64,000 nt of DNA from Ancylobacter mangrovi (GTDB lineage: Bacteria > Pseudomonadota > Alphaproteobacteria > Rhizobiales > Xanthobacteraceae). The stretch is taken from the NCBI RefSeq assembly GCF_024752355.1, contig NZ_JANTHZ010000003.1:62001-126000 (forward strand), written 5' to 3'. Positions 52,596 through 62,663 of this stretch are shown one piece after another. The notes beneath the pieces are model-generated. The model had not been told where the DNA came from. It worked only from the letters and a program-made list of their open reading frames with translations, and searched no databases. Position 1 is the stretch's first letter. Each line of letters begins with the position of its first letter. Position numbers and translations under genes: made by a program.

Positions 52596-53381
52596 ATGAA
52601 TGGCGACATGTCCGGCGAGCTGGCGGACGGACCGGCCGGTACGGGGCGCCAGCGCGCCGACCGGGTGCTGGTGCAGCGCGGCCTGTTCGACAGCCGCGCC
52701 CGCGCGCAGGCGGCGATTGCCGCGGGCCTTGTGAGCGCGGACGGGCGACAGGTCGCCAAAGCCTCCGACATGATCGCTGCCGGCGCCGTCATCGAGGCGC
52801 GCGAGGCCTATGAGTGGGTGTCGCGCGCGGGCCTGAAGCTCGAGGCCGCGCTCGACCGGGCAGGGCTCGACGTCACGGGGCTCGAGGCGCTGGATGTCGG
52901 CGCCTCGACCGGCGGCTTCACGCAGGTGCTGCTGGCGCGCGGCGCGCGGCGGGTCCATGCGGTCGATGTCGGGCGCGACCAGCTTCACGCGCGGCTGCGC
53001 ACCGATGCGCGGGCGGTATCGATCGAGGGCACCGACATACGCGCCCTGGCGCCGGGCGCGGTGCCGACGGCAGACATCATCGTCATGGATGTCAGCTTCA
53101 TCTCGCTGGCGCAGGTGCTGCCGGCGGCGCTCGCCCATGCCGGGCCCGCAGCCGTGCTGGTCGCGCTGGTGAAGCCCCAGTTCGAGGTCGGGCGCGACAG
53201 GCTCTCCAAGGGCGGGATCGTCAAGGACGCGCAGGCGCGCGCCGATGCGGTGGACAGGATCGCAGCCGTGCTCGCGGAGCTCGGCTGGAGCGTGACCCAT
53301 CGCCTCGCTTCGCCGATCGCGGGGGGCGACGGGAATGAGGAGTTCCTGCTGGTCGCGCGGCGCGGGGAGATGCCACGATGA
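52596..53381 (+). CDS. tlyA: TlyA-family 16S/23S rRNA methyltransferase
   Basis: A 261-residue protein with an N-terminal S4 RNA-binding domain ([20 protein letters not shown]) and a FtsJ-like methyltransferase domain with [16 protein letters not shown] and the K-D-K-E-like [11 protein letters not shown]. Members methylate ribose 2'-OH of rRNA cytidines; bacterial TlyA also affects hemolysin phenotypes. It forms a unit with dxs (21-bp gap) and the RNA methyltransferase that starts within its stop (ATGA). Confidence 0.93.
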   Translation: MNGDMSGELADGPAGTGRQRADRVLVQRGLFDSRARAQAAIAAGLVSADGRQVAKASDMIAAGAVIEAREAYEWVSRAGLKLEAALDRAGLDVTGLEALDVGASTGGFTQVLLARGARRVHAVDVGRDQLHARLRTDARAVSIEGTDIRALAPGAVPTADIIVMDVSFISLAQVLPAALAHAGPAAVLVALVKPQFEVGRDRLSKGGIVKDAQARADAVDRIAAVLAELGWSVTHRLASPIAGGDGNEEFLLVARRGEMPR

Positions 53382-54646
53382 GCCGGCTTGCGGAGGCGGA
53401 GCGCGTGCAGCTCGCCATCGATCATCTCGGCCATCGCGGGGACGGCGTCGCGACGACGTCGGAAGGGCCGGTCTACGTGCCGCTGACGCTCGCCGGCGAA
53501 CTGGTGGAGGTGGAGCGCGCGGGCGATCGCGCGCGCCTGGTCTCGGTGGTCGAGCCGAGCCCGGAGCGGATCGAACCGATCTGCCGCCATGTCGGCCAGT
53601 GCGGGGGCTGCGCGCTGCAGCACTGGAGCCGTGAGCCCTATGAGGCGTGGAAGCGCACGCTGGTGACACAGGCGCTGGCCCGCGTCGGGCTGGCGCCGGA
53701 CGTGGCGCCGCTGGTCCCCGCCCATGGCGAGGGGCGCCGCCGCGCGACGTTCCACGCCCGCAGCCCGGGCGGCAGCGCCAGGCGCGGGGAGGATCTGCTC
53801 GCGGTCGGCTTCGCCGGGCGGCGCAGCCATGCGGTGGTCGCCATCGATGCCTGCCCGATCCTCGCGCCTTCCATGGCCGGCGCGCTTTCCGCCGCCTGGG
53901 CGGTGGCGCAGGTGCTGGCCCCGCTCGCCAAGCCGCTCGACATCCAGGTGACGGCGACCGAGACCGGGCTCGATCTCGACGTGCGCGGCAGCGGCCCGCT
54001 GAAGCCGGCCCGTGTCGCGGCGCTCGCGGAAGCGGCCGGTACGCTCGGGCTCGCCCGGTTGACGCGCCATGGCGAGCTGGTGCTCCAACGCGAGCCGCCG
54101 CTCGTCACCATGGGCCGCGCGCGGGTGACGCTGCCGCCCGGCTCCTTCCTGCAGGCGACGGCACGGGGGGAGGCGGTGCTCTCCGCCCTGGTGCAGGAGG
54201 CGATGACGGGACGGCGGCGGATCGCCGACCTGTTCGCGGGCGTGGGCACCTTCGCCCTGCGCCTTGCCGGCGAGGCGCGGGTCGCCGCCTATGAGAGCGC
54301 GGTGCCGGCGGTGGAGGCGCTGCTGCGCGCCGTGCGCGGGACGTCGGGCCTCAAGCCGGTGACGGCCGAGGCGCGCGACCTGTTCCGGCGGCCGCTGCTG
54401 CCGATGGAACTGAAGGGCTTCGACGCGGTGGTGTTCGACCCGCCCCGCCAGGGTGCGGAGGCGCAGGCGCGCCAGCTCGCGGCGAGCGTCGTGCCGCTGG
54501 TGGTCGGGGTTTCCTGCGATCCGGCGAGCTTCGCGCGCGATGCCGCGATCCTTACCGAGGGCGGCTACCGGCTGGAGCACGTGACGCCGGTCGACCAGTT
54601 CCTCTACTCGCCCCATGTGGAGCTGGTGGGCGTGTTCCGGCGCTGA
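53378..54646 (+). CDS. Class I SAM-dependent RNA methyltransferase, RlmD/TrmA-like
   Basis: A 422-residue 5-methyluridine-type RNA methyltransferase (COG2265). A TRAM-like N-terminus is followed by Fe-S cysteines in [14 protein letters not shown] and a further one in ACPILAPS. The SAM fold has [14 protein letters not shown], and the catalytic cysteine lies in [14 protein letters not shown]. This fits uridine C5 methylation of rRNA or tRNA. Its start overlaps the tlyA stop by 4 bp, so the dxs-tlyA-methyltransferase unit is coupled. Convergent with DUF1194. Confidence 0.92.
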   Translation: MSRLAEAERVQLAIDHLGHRGDGVATTSEGPVYVPLTLAGELVEVERAGDRARLVSVVEPSPERIEPICRHVGQCGGCALQHWSREPYEAWKRTLVTQALARVGLAPDVAPLVPAHGEGRRRATFHARSPGGSARRGEDLLAVGFAGRRSHAVVAIDACPILAPSMAGALSAAWAVAQVLAPLAKPLDIQVTATETGLDLDVRGSGPLKPARVAALAEAAGTLGLARLTRHGELVLQREPPLVTMGRARVTLPPGSFLQATARGEAVLSALVQEAMTGRRRIADLFAGVGTFALRLAGEARVAAYESAVPAVEALLRAVRGTSGLKPVTAEARDLFRRPLLPMELKGFDAVVFDPPRQGAEAQARQLAASVVPLVVGVSCDPASFARDAAILTEGGYRLEHVTPVDQFLYSPHVELVGVFRR

Positions 54647-54658
54647 CGGACCGGTCGC

Positions 54659-55462
54659 TCAGTTGCCCCAGCGCTCCATCCACATGCGCTCGCCGACGGT
54701 GCAGGAGATGCGCGGCTTGTCGGCCACGTGCTGCACCAGCTCGCGCTTCGGCGGCACCACGCCGGCGATCTCCAGCACCAGCTTGGTCTTGATGGCGTCG
54801 GCGAATTCGTGCGTGCCGTGCACCGGGATGACGAAGGCGCCCGGGCCGCCGATGACGCAGTCCTCGTAATAGACGTCGAGCTGGCCGATATCGAGCATGG
54901 AGCCGGCGGGCTCCTTCAGCATCAGCGGCAGGCCGTTGATGGTGATGCCGCGCGAGACGAGGTCGTCGCGCGTCGGCTCGACCATCGGCCCCTGGTTGTT
55001 GGTGCCGTCGCCGGAGATGTCGATGACGCGGCGCAGGCCACGGATGCCGTTATGCTCGATCTGGTCGGCGCCGAACTCCATCGCGCCGGAGATCGAGGTG
55101 CGGTAGACGCGGCGCAGCGGCGCGTCGTGGATGGCGGCGGCGAAGGCTTCCGCTTCGGCCTTGTTGCTGATGAAGGTCCAGTCGACCACGACCTTCTGGT
55201 CCTCGATGCCCGCCCATTCGACATAGGCGATGGCCACCCGCCCGTTCGGGCCGAGCTTGAGCGCATTGAGGAACTCGGGGGAGGTCACGGCCTTGATGTA
55301 GCCGTCCCGCTGGAGGGCGAGCTCGTCGAGATCCATCGAGTAGGAGACGTCGACCGCGAGCACCAGCTCGACGTCGACGGGTTCGTCCGCCCAGGCGCCG
55401 GAACTGGCCAGCGCACCCGCGAGCAACGCAAACGCAACCTGGAAAAGGCGCACGCACGACAT
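54659..55462 (-). CDS. DUF1194 secreted VWA-domain protein
   Basis: A 267-residue protein with an N-terminal signal peptide (VRLFQVAFALLAGALASSGAWA, cleavage predicted after AWA) and a von Willebrand factor A domain with the MIDAS start DVSYSM. DUF1194 proteins are alphaproteobacterial and of unknown function, presumably periplasmic. The final DISGDGTNNQGP and KTKLVLEIAGV segments match the family. A GGAGG ribosome site on the minus strand precedes the ATG at 55462. Confidence 0.92.
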   Translation of the reverse strand: MSCVRLFQVAFALLAGALASSGAWADEPVDVELVLAVDVSYSMDLDELALQRDGYIKAVTSPEFLNALKLGPNGRVAIAYVEWAGIEDQKVVVDWTFISNKAEAEAFAAAIHDAPLRRVYRTSISGAMEFGADQIEHNGIRGLRRVIDISGDGTNNQGPMVEPTRDDLVSRGITINGLPLMLKEPAGSMLDIGQLDVYYEDCVIGGPGAFVIPVHGTHEFADAIKTKLVLEIAGVVPPKRELVQHVADKPRISCTVGERMWMERWGN

Positions 55463-55613
55463 CGCGACCTCCGTCGGTGACGGGACCTCGACGTGTCAGA
55501 GACGCGTCACAATAATGGTGGCACGGCTGCGCGGCGGCCAGAAAGGCGAAATTGCAGGCAGGGCGCCGCGCGCGATGCCATTCGCGTGAGCGTCGCTACC
55601 GGGGTAGGCGGGC

Positions 55614-56918
55614 CTAGACGTCCAGCGTTTCGGTGCCGGTGATCTCGATGCCGAAGCCGGCCACGCCGACATAGGTGCGGGCGCGCGAGGCGAGGAGACG
55701 GATCGAGGAGATGCCGAGGTCGCGCAGGATCTGGGCGCCGAGCCCCACCTCGCGCCAGTTCTCGTCGCGCAGCCGGGCGCTCTCCATCTTCTCGTCGCCG
55801 CCCACCGCCGTGACGGGAACGCCCGCCGTGCCGTCGCGCAGATAGACCAGCACGCCGCGGCCCTCGGCCTTGATGCGCTCCAGCGAGGCGCGGATCGCCT
55901 TGCCGCCGGTGAACACGTCGCCGATCGGGTCGGCGCGGTGGAGCCGGACCAGCACGTCGCGCCCGTCGCCGATCTTGCCGTGCACGAGGGCGATGTGGTT
56001 CACCGGCTCGAACGGCGTGATGTAGGAGATGCCATGCATCTCGCCGACCACCGTCGGGGCGGCGAATTCGGCGGTGCGCGAGACCAGCTTCTCGCGAAGC
56101 TGACGATAGGCGATGAGGTCGGCGACCGAGATCCGCGTCAGCGCGTGCTCGCTGGCGAAGTCGGCGACCTTCGGCCCGCGCATCACGGTGCCGTCGTCGT
56201 TCACCAGCTCGCAGATCACGCCGACCGGCTCGACATTGGCGAGCCGGCACAGGTCGACTGCAGCCTCGGTATGGCCCGAGCGCATCAGCACGCCGCCCTC
56301 GCGCGCGATCAGCGGGAAGATGTGCCCCGGGCGCACGAAGTCGGCCGCGCCGGCGTTCGGGTTGGCGAGCGCGCGCACGGTGGCGGTGCGGTCCTCGGCG
56401 GAAATGCCGGTGGTCGTGCCGTGGCGGTAGTCGACCGAGATGGTGAAGGCGGTGGCGTGCGGCGCGTCGTTGTCGGTCACCATCGGGCTGAGCCGCAGCC
56501 GCTTGGCGTGCTCGAGCGTGATCGGCGTGCAGACGATGCCCGAGGTGTGGCGGACGATGAAGGCGAGCTTCTCCGGCGTGGCGTGCATGGCGGAAAGGAT
56601 GAGGTCGCCCTCGTTCTCGCGGTCGTCGTCGTCGGTGACGACCAGCATGTCGCCGCGCGCGAAGGCCTCGATCGCCGCTTCGACGCGGGACTGCAGATTG
56701 TCGGTCATGTTAGCCACCTCTACGCCTTCGAGCCCCAGGAAGTCATTCGGCGTCACCGCGCCGCCGGTCGCCGCGACGATGCGCGAGCCGGCCTCCCGGG
56801 AAATCCAGGGTCGTTCGTCGTTGCACAGAGCGGTGATGCTCGCCGGCGACAGGCCGACGGCGCGCGCGAAGGCGCTGCGGGTCGTGCCGGTCAGGGTGAG
56901 CCAGTCCGCGAGCTTCAT
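55614..56918 (-). CDS. ribB: 3,4-dihydroxy-2-butanone 4-phosphate synthase with degenerate RibA domain and N-terminal HTH (RibBX-like)
   Basis: Riboflavin biosynthesis. RibB (about residues 78-275) has the DDDDRENEGDL metal site, HTSGIVC and GHTEAAVDL motifs for making the four-carbon unit from ribulose 5-phosphate. The C-terminal RibA-like part lacks the zinc cysteines: where GTP cyclohydrolase II has SEC and RCDC, this reads LHRADPIGDVF and GGKAIRAS, so cyclohydrolase activity is not expected, as in RibBX proteins. The first about 60 residues are a helix-turn-helix (TRSAFARAVGLSPASITALC). An internal ATG (56708) has its own GAGGTGG site, so a shorter 364-residue form is also possible. Confidence 0.92.
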   Translation of the reverse strand: MKLADWLTLTGTTRSAFARAVGLSPASITALCNDERPWISREAGSRIVAATGGAVTPNDFLGLEGVEVANMTDNLQSRVEAAIEAFARGDMLVVTDDDDRENEGDLILSAMHATPEKLAFIVRHTSGIVCTPITLEHAKRLRLSPMVTDNDAPHATAFTISVDYRHGTTTGISAEDRTATVRALANPNAGAADFVRPGHIFPLIAREGGVLMRSGHTEAAVDLCRLANVEPVGVICELVNDDGTVMRGPKVADFASEHALTRISVADLIAYRQLREKLVSRTAEFAAPTVVGEMHGISYITPFEPVNHIALVHGKIGDGRDVLVRLHRADPIGDVFTGGKAIRASLERIKAEGRGVLVYLRDGTAGVPVTAVGGDEKMESARLRDENWREVGLGAQILRDLGISSIRLLASRARTYVGVAGFGIEITGTETLDV

Positions 56919-57010
56919 GCCGGCATGTTAGGACCGGCGAGGTTCGGCCGCAATGAAACCTGCGAAGATTTTTCAGCAATACTGAAATTGCGGTAAGGCG
57001 CGGAACGGAA

Positions 57011-58123
57011 TCAGCGCGGAAACGGCCAGGCCGGCGGCGGGGACACCTGCGCCCGCGCACGCAGCACATGGTCGGCGAGGACGCAGGCCATCATCGCCTC
57101 GCCCACCGGCACCGCGCGGATGCCGACGCAGGGGTCGTGCCGCCCCTTGGTGACGATCTCGGCGTTCTCGCCGTGCCGGGTCACGGTCTGGCGCGGGGTG
57201 AGGATGGAGGAGGTGGGCTTGACCGCGAAGCGCGCCACCACCGGCTGCCCGGTGGAAATGCCGCCGAGAACGCCGCCGGCATGGTTCGACAGGAACAGCG
57301 GCGACCCGTCATTGCCCATTCGCATCTCGTCGGCATTGGCCTCGCCCGTGAGGCCGGCGCTGGCGAAGCCCTCGCCGATCTCGACGCCCTTGACCGCGTT
57401 GATGCTCATGAAGGCGGCCGCGAGGTCCGCGTCGAGCTTGCCGTAGACCGGCGCGCCGAGGCCGGGCGGGACGCCCTCGGCGACGATCTCGATCACCGCC
57501 CCGACCGAGGAGCCGGACTTGCGGATCGCGTCGAGATATTCCGCCATCGCCTGTGCCGCGTCCGCATCCGGGCAGAAGAACGGGTTGCGGTCGATCTCGT
57601 CCCAGTCCCAGCGCGAGCGGTCGATGAAGATCTCGCCCATCTGCACCAGCGCGCCGCGCACGGTGACGCCGGCCAACACCCTGGAAGCGAGCGCGCCCGC
57701 GGCGACGCGGACCGCCGTCTCGCGGGCCGAGGAGCGCCCGCCGCCGCGATGGTCGCGCAGGCCGTATTTGCGGTCATAGACATAGTCGGCATGGCCGGGC
57801 CGGTAGCTCTCGGAAATCGCCGCATAGTCCTTCGAGCGCTGGTCGACATTCTCGATCAGCAGCGCGACCGGCGTGCCGGTGGTGGTGAGCACGCCGTCCT
57901 CGTCCTCGATCGTGCCGGAGAGCACCTTCACCTGGTCCGGCTCGCGGCGCTGGGTGGTGAAGCGCGACTGGCCGGGGCGACGGCGGTCGAGCGCGGCCTG
58001 GATGTCCTCCAGCCGGAAGCGGATGCCGGGCGGGCAGCCGTCCACCACGCCGCCGATCGCCGGCCCATGGCTCTCGCCGAAGGTCGTGACGCGGAAGAGC
58101 TGGCCGAAAGTGTTGAAGGACAT
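57011..58123 (-). CDS. aroC: Chorismate synthase
   Basis: A 370-residue FMN-dependent enzyme for the last shikimate step, 5-enolpyruvylshikimate 3-phosphate to chorismate. The family signatures are [32 protein letters not shown] and the [15 protein letters not shown] pattern. The ATG at 58123 ([10 protein letters not shown]) is chosen; the frame is open 152 codons further upstream without similarity. It is divergent from the CNNM/CBS protein gene by about 160 bp and lies upstream of ribB on the same strand. Confidence 0.97.
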   Translation of the reverse strand: MSFNTFGQLFRVTTFGESHGPAIGGVVDGCPPGIRFRLEDIQAALDRRRPGQSRFTTQRREPDQVKVLSGTIEDEDGVLTTTGTPVALLIENVDQRSKDYAAISESYRPGHADYVYDRKYGLRDHRGGGRSSARETAVRVAAGALASRVLAGVTVRGALVQMGEIFIDRSRWDWDEIDRNPFFCPDADAAQAMAEYLDAIRKSGSSVGAVIEIVAEGVPPGLGAPVYGKLDADLAAAFMSINAVKGVEIGEGFASAGLTGEANADEMRMGNDGSPLFLSNHAGGVLGGISTGQPVVARFAVKPTSSILTPRQTVTRHGENAEIVTKGRHDPCVGIRAVPVGEAMMACVLADHVLRARAQVSPPPAWPFPR

Positions 58124-58286
58124 GCCGGAATTCGCGCTCGCAATGAAGGCTCGGCGGCTTTTAGGCGTCCGGCGGGCGGGCGTCAAACGCGGCGCGAGGG
58201 GCGGCGGGCGCGGCTTCGGGCGCCGGCCATGGCCAAGGCATGCTCCATGCTCCATAATGGCGAAACGAGGCTGCTCCCATCCCCCG

Positions 58287-59606
58287 ATGCCACTATTCGA
58301 AATCGCCGTCGTCCTGCTGCTCGTGCTGATCAACGGCGCCCTCGCCATGGCCGAGCTTTCCGTCGTCTCCGCCCGTCCCGCCCGGCTGCGCGCCATGGCC
58401 GATGGCGGCTCGCACGGTGCGCGCATCGCGCTGGCGCTGGCGGGCGATCCCGGACGCTTCCTCTCCACGGTGCAGATCGGCATCACGCTGATCGGCATCC
58501 TGGCCGGCGCCTTCTCCGGTGCCACGCTCGGCGACATGCTGGGCGAATGGCTGCGCCAGCACGGCGTGTCGCCGGGCATGGCCGGCGGGCTCGGCTACTC
58601 GCTGGTGGTGGCGGCGATCACCTATGTTTCGCTGATCGTCGGCGAGCTGATCCCCAAACGCCTCGCGCTGCAGAGCCCGGAGCGGCTGGCGAGCCTCGTC
58701 GCGCCCAGCATGATGCTGCTCTCGCGCATCGCCGCGCCGGCGGTCTGGCTGCTCGACCTGTCCTCGCGGATGGTGCTGCGCCTGCTCGGCGAGACCGGCA
58801 GCCACGAGGAAAGCAAGGTCTCGGACGAGGAGATCCGCGCCATCGTCGCCGAAGCTGAGACGGCCGGCGTGATCGACCCGGACGAGCGGCGCATGATTGC
58901 CGGCGTGATGCGGCTCGCCGACCGCCCGGTGCGCGCGGTGATGACGCCGCGCACCGATGTCGACTGGATCGACCTCAATGACGACCCCGAGACCGTCCGC
59001 CAGACGATCCGCGAGACCAGCCATACCCGCATGCCCGCCTGCGAGGGCACGCCGGACGAGAGCGTCGGCGTGATCGACATACGCGACCTGCTCGAGGCCT
59101 ATCTGAACGGCGAGACGCCGGACCCGCGCCAATACGTCAAGCCGGCGGCGGTGCTGGTGGAGACGGCCGGGGCGCTCGACGCCATGAAGTCGCTGCGCCA
59201 CGCGGAATCGCCGCTGGCGCTGGTGGTCGACGAATATGGCTCGATGGTCGGCATATTGACGCCGGCCGACCTGCTCGACGCGATCGCTGGCACGGTGGTG
59301 CTGGACGAGGCGGGGCAGGTGAGCCCTCACGTGGTGGAGCGGGCCGACGGCAGCTATCTGGTGGCCGGTGCGACGCCGATCGACGAACTCGCCGAGGCGC
59401 TGGCGATCCGCGTGCCGCCTGATGCCGGCTTCCACACCGCCGCCGGCTATGTGCTGCACGAGATGAAGGCGCTGCCCCAGGAGGGGTCGTGCTTCGAGGC
59501 GATGGGCTGGCGGTTCGAGGTGGTCGACATGGACGGTAGGCGCGTCGACAAGCTGCTGGTGAGCCGCGCCGTCACGCCGCGCCGGCGGGCGCCGCTGGCC
59601 GGCTGA
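58287..59606 (+). CDS. CNNM/CBS-domain transporter-like protein (hemolysin family, CorC-like)
   Basis: A 439-residue UPF0053 protein: an N-terminal CNNM membrane domain with four hydrophobic segments (from [20 protein letters not shown]), a pair of CBS domains (about residues 210-340, containing [12 protein letters not shown] and [17 protein letters not shown]) and a C-terminal CorC/HlyC domain. Such proteins are linked to magnesium or cobalt efflux; specificity here is unknown. The ATG at 58287 fits the family start; upstream extension is an antisense shadow of aroC. Confidence 0.9.
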   Translation: MPLFEIAVVLLLVLINGALAMAELSVVSARPARLRAMADGGSHGARIALALAGDPGRFLSTVQIGITLIGILAGAFSGATLGDMLGEWLRQHGVSPGMAGGLGYSLVVAAITYVSLIVGELIPKRLALQSPERLASLVAPSMMLLSRIAAPAVWLLDLSSRMVLRLLGETGSHEESKVSDEEIRAIVAEAETAGVIDPDERRMIAGVMRLADRPVRAVMTPRTDVDWIDLNDDPETVRQTIRETSHTRMPACEGTPDESVGVIDIRDLLEAYLNGETPDPRQYVKPAAVLVETAGALDAMKSLRHAESPLALVVDEYGSMVGILTPADLLDAIAGTVVLDEAGQVSPHVVERADGSYLVAGATPIDELAEALAIRVPPDAGFHTAAGYVLHEMKALPQEGSCFEAMGWRFEVVDMDGRRVDKLLVSRAVTPRRRAPLAG

Positions 59607-59626
59607 ACCGCGCGCGCGGGCGCGCC

Positions 59627-59869
59627 TCAGTCGATGGCGTGCTGCACGGCGCCGGCGATGGCCGGGGGGGTGGTGTCTGGCGCGCCGCCATAGCGGGCGC
59701 CGAGCCCGGCGACGACGGTGACGATGGCGACCGCGAGGGCGGCGGCGATCAGGCCGTATTCGAGACCGGTGCCGTGCGGGCGGCGGGCGACCGCGGTGCG
59801 CCGGCCATAGGCCGGACGGCGGCCGGCCAGACGGCCATCAACCAGCTCCCTTTCCACCAGCTCTCTCAT
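59627..59869 (-). CDS. Flp/type IVb pilin-like small protein
   Basis: A short protein (80 residues from ATG at 59869; 90 from an ATG at 59899) whose C-terminal half is the hydrophobic pilin helix GLEYGLIAAALAVAIVTVVA, close to the Flp consensus (EYGLIA). A basic leader precedes it. The prepilin-peptidase glycine is not in perfect register before the conserved Glu, so processing is uncertain. No tad/cpa assembly genes flank it; this is an orphan. The 246 bp between it and hrpB hold no gene. Start uncertain. Confidence 0.68.
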   Translation of the reverse strand: MRELVERELVDGRLAGRRPAYGRRTAVARRPHGTGLEYGLIAAALAVAIVTVVAGLGARYGGAPDTTPPAIAGAVQHAID

Positions 59870-60115
59870 GATCCGTTCTCTGCTTGCGCTTTTCTGCATC
59901 CGATCTGCCTGAAGACAGATTTTATTGTGCTGACACCTTGGGCCGCAGATGTTGACCACGCGTTAAAGCGCAGCGTCACCTTTCGGACTCTCGACCCGTG
60001 GTTAATGCTTTACGGACAAGGGGTAGCAAGGTGCCAGGCGCGAGCGGAAAGGCCCGGCCGACGGGTCCGCGCGGCAGGGCTGGCCGCGCGACAGGGCTCG
60101 GCCGCGCGGCAGGGT

Positions 60116-62593
60116 TCAGCTGCGCGGTTTGGCGCGGCGGGTTGGCTCGGCATTGGCCGGGTCTTCCGGCCAGGGGTGCCTCGGGTAGCGCCCGCGCATC
60201 TGCGCGCGCACATCGGCCCATGACCCGGCCCAGAAGGCGGGCAGGTCCCGCGTGACCTGGATCGGCCGGTGCGCGGGCGAGAGCAGGGAGAGGGTCAGCG
60301 GCACCCGGCCATGGGCGATCGCCGGATGGGTCTTCAGCCCGAACAGTTCCTGCACGCGCACGGCGAGCAGCGGGCCGCCCTCGGCGGCGTAGTCGATCGG
60401 CAGGCGCGAGCCGGTGGGGACCTCGACATGGGTCGGCGCCTCTTCTTCCAGCCGACGCGCGAGGTCCCAGGGCAGCAGCCCCGCCAGCGCCTGGCCGAGC
60501 CGGTCGGCGTCGATCGCGCCGAGCGAGGTCGCCCCTTCGAGCGCCGGGGCGAGCCAGTCGTCGGCGGTGGCGGCGAGCCGCTCCGGCGAGAGGTCCGGCC
60601 AGATGTCGGGGGCGCTCGCATGGAGGAAGCGCACCCGGTCGAGCCATTGGCGCTGGTGGTTCGACCAGCCGAGCCGCTCCAGCCCGCGCGCGGCGGCGGC
60701 CCTTGCCAGAGCGAGCGCGGTCTCCGGGCCCGGTGCCAGCGGCGCGGTGCGCTCGGCAAGGACGAGGCTGCCGAGGCGGCGCAGGCGGCGGGCGCGCAGC
60801 GCACCCGAGGCGGGATCGAGGCTGGTCTCGACCGTTTCCTCGATAAGGTAGCCGAACGTGCTCTCGATCTCGGCCTCGTCCAGCTCGGCGGCGAGCAGGA
60901 TGCGTGCTTCCTCCGCCTCGCCCGCCACCTCGCCGACGGCGAGAAAGCGCGCCCTCGCCAGCGACGAGGCCGGGTCGAGCGCGGCACCGCGGCCATTGGC
61001 CAGCACGAAGCGGCGCCCGTCGCCGCGCGCGCGGGCGATGCGGTCGGGGAAGGCGAGCGCCAGCAGCGCGGCGGCGGATGGCGGGGACGCCTCGCGGTCG
61101 ACAGGGCCGGCGAGCCGTTCCGCCTCGCGCGCCCAGCCGGTCGCCTGCCGGCGCACCTCCTCGACGCGGCGCGAGCGCTCGCGCCGGAGGTCGTCGAGGC
61201 GATGGAGGAGGTCGGGCGAATCCCCGCCGAGGCCCCGCTCGCCGACGATGGCGGCGATCATCGCGGCGCTTTCCGCCGCGCCGCGCCGGGCACCCTCGAT
61301 CACCATCCGGGCGAGGCGCGGCTCCAGCGGCAGCCGGGCCATGGCGCGGCCGGCGGCGCTGACGCGGCCGTCGGCATCGAGGGCGCCGAGCTCGCGCAGC
61401 AGGGCGCGGGCCTCGTTCACCGCCGGGGCGGGGGGCGGGTCGAGGAAGGCAAGGCTCGCGGGATCGCGTACGCCCCACACCGCGAGGTCGAGGACGAGGC
61501 GCGACAGGTCGGCGGCGAGGATTTCCGGCGGCGCGAAGGCCGGCAGGCTCGCCGTTTCCGGCTCGCTCCACAGCCGCCAGCAGGCGCCCGGACCGGTGCG
61601 CCCGGCGCGGCCGCGCCGCTGGTCGGCGGCGGCGCGGGAGACGCGGGCCGTCACCAGCCGGGTGAGGCCGACGCCGGGGGCGAAGCGCGGCAGGCGGGCA
61701 AGGCCGCTGTCCACCACCACGCGCACGCCTTCGATGGTGAGGCTGGTCTCGGCGATCGAGGTGGCGAGCACGACCTTGCGCCGGCCCGGCGGGGCGGGGG
61801 AGATGGCGCGGTCCTGCTCGCGCGGGTCCATGGCGCCGAACAGCGGGGCGATCTCGACCGCGGGATCGCGCACCGCCTCGCGCAGCAGGCGCTCGGTGCG
61901 GCGGATTTCCGCCGCGCCGGGCAGGAAGGCGAGGATCGAGCCTTCCTCGGCGGCGAGCGCGCGCAGGATGGCGTCGGCCATCTGCCGCTCCACCGGGCGC
62001 CCGGGCTCGCGCCCGAGATAGCGGGTCGCAACCGGAAACAGGCGGCCGAGGCTCTCGACCACGGGTGCCTTGCCGAGCAGGCCGGCCACGCGCGCGCCGT
62101 CCAGCGTCGCCGACATGACGAGGAGGCGCAGATCCTCGCGCAGCGCGCCCTGCGCGTCGAGCGCGAGGGCGAGGCCGAGATCGGCGTCGAGGCTGCGCTC
62201 GTGGAACTCGTCGAACAGTACCGCGGCGATGCCCGAAAGCTCGGGATCGTCGAGCACCATGCGGGTGAAGATGCCCTCGGTGATCACCTCGATGCGGGTG
62301 GTCCGGCCGACCTTGGAGCCGAAGCGGGCGCGGTAACCGACCGTGGCGCCGGCGCTCTCGCCGAGGGTCGCAGCCATGCGCTCGGCGGCGGTGCGGGCGG
62401 CGAGGCGCCGCGGCTCCAGCACCAGGATCTTGCCCCCCGCCACCCACGGCTCGTCGAGCAGCGCCAGCGGCACGCGGGTGGTCTTGCCCGCGCCCGGCGG
62501 GGCGACCAGCACAGCGCGCGTGCCGGCCGCGAGGGCGTCCGTCAGCGCCGGCAGGGCATCGTCGATGGGGAGGGTGGTGTCGAAGGCGCGCAT
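60116..62593 (-). CDS. hrpB: ATP-dependent helicase HrpB
   Basis: An 825-residue DEAH-box RNA helicase. Motifs: Walker A VAPPGAGKTTRVPL, I/Ia LEPRRLAARTAAERM, DEAH-like LFDEFHERSLD (DEFH), SATLDG, and motif VI QRRGRAGRTGPG. The C-terminal HrpB-specific domain (about 520-800) is intact, ending with DLPAFWAGSWADVRAQMRG. Function in bacteria is not well known; a role in mRNA processing has been reported for relatives. The ATG at 62593 is preferred over a GTG 11 codons earlier. It is transcribed in the same direction as the upstream aminotransferase, 70 bp after its stop. Confidence 0.94.
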   Translation of the reverse strand: MRAFDTTLPIDDALPALTDALAAGTRAVLVAPPGAGKTTRVPLALLDEPWVAGGKILVLEPRRLAARTAAERMAATLGESAGATVGYRARFGSKVGRTTRIEVITEGIFTRMVLDDPELSGIAAVLFDEFHERSLDADLGLALALDAQGALREDLRLLVMSATLDGARVAGLLGKAPVVESLGRLFPVATRYLGREPGRPVERQMADAILRALAAEEGSILAFLPGAAEIRRTERLLREAVRDPAVEIAPLFGAMDPREQDRAISPAPPGRRKVVLATSIAETSLTIEGVRVVVDSGLARLPRFAPGVGLTRLVTARVSRAAADQRRGRAGRTGPGACWRLWSEPETASLPAFAPPEILAADLSRLVLDLAVWGVRDPASLAFLDPPPAPAVNEARALLRELGALDADGRVSAAGRAMARLPLEPRLARMVIEGARRGAAESAAMIAAIVGERGLGGDSPDLLHRLDDLRRERSRRVEEVRRQATGWAREAERLAGPVDREASPPSAAALLALAFPDRIARARGDGRRFVLANGRGAALDPASSLARARFLAVGEVAGEAEEARILLAAELDEAEIESTFGYLIEETVETSLDPASGALRARRLRRLGSLVLAERTAPLAPGPETALALARAAAARGLERLGWSNHQRQWLDRVRFLHASAPDIWPDLSPERLAATADDWLAPALEGATSLGAIDADRLGQALAGLLPWDLARRLEEEAPTHVEVPTGSRLPIDYAAEGGPLLAVRVQELFGLKTHPAIAHGRVPLTLSLLSPAHRPIQVTRDLPAFWAGSWADVRAQMRGRYPRHPWPEDPANAEPTRRAKPRS

Positions 62594-62663
62594 GGCGCCT
62601 GCAGATAGCAGAATCGGGGGCGGCACCGCGAGGCCCCGCCCCCTCGTCGCGGAGGCGGCGCCC

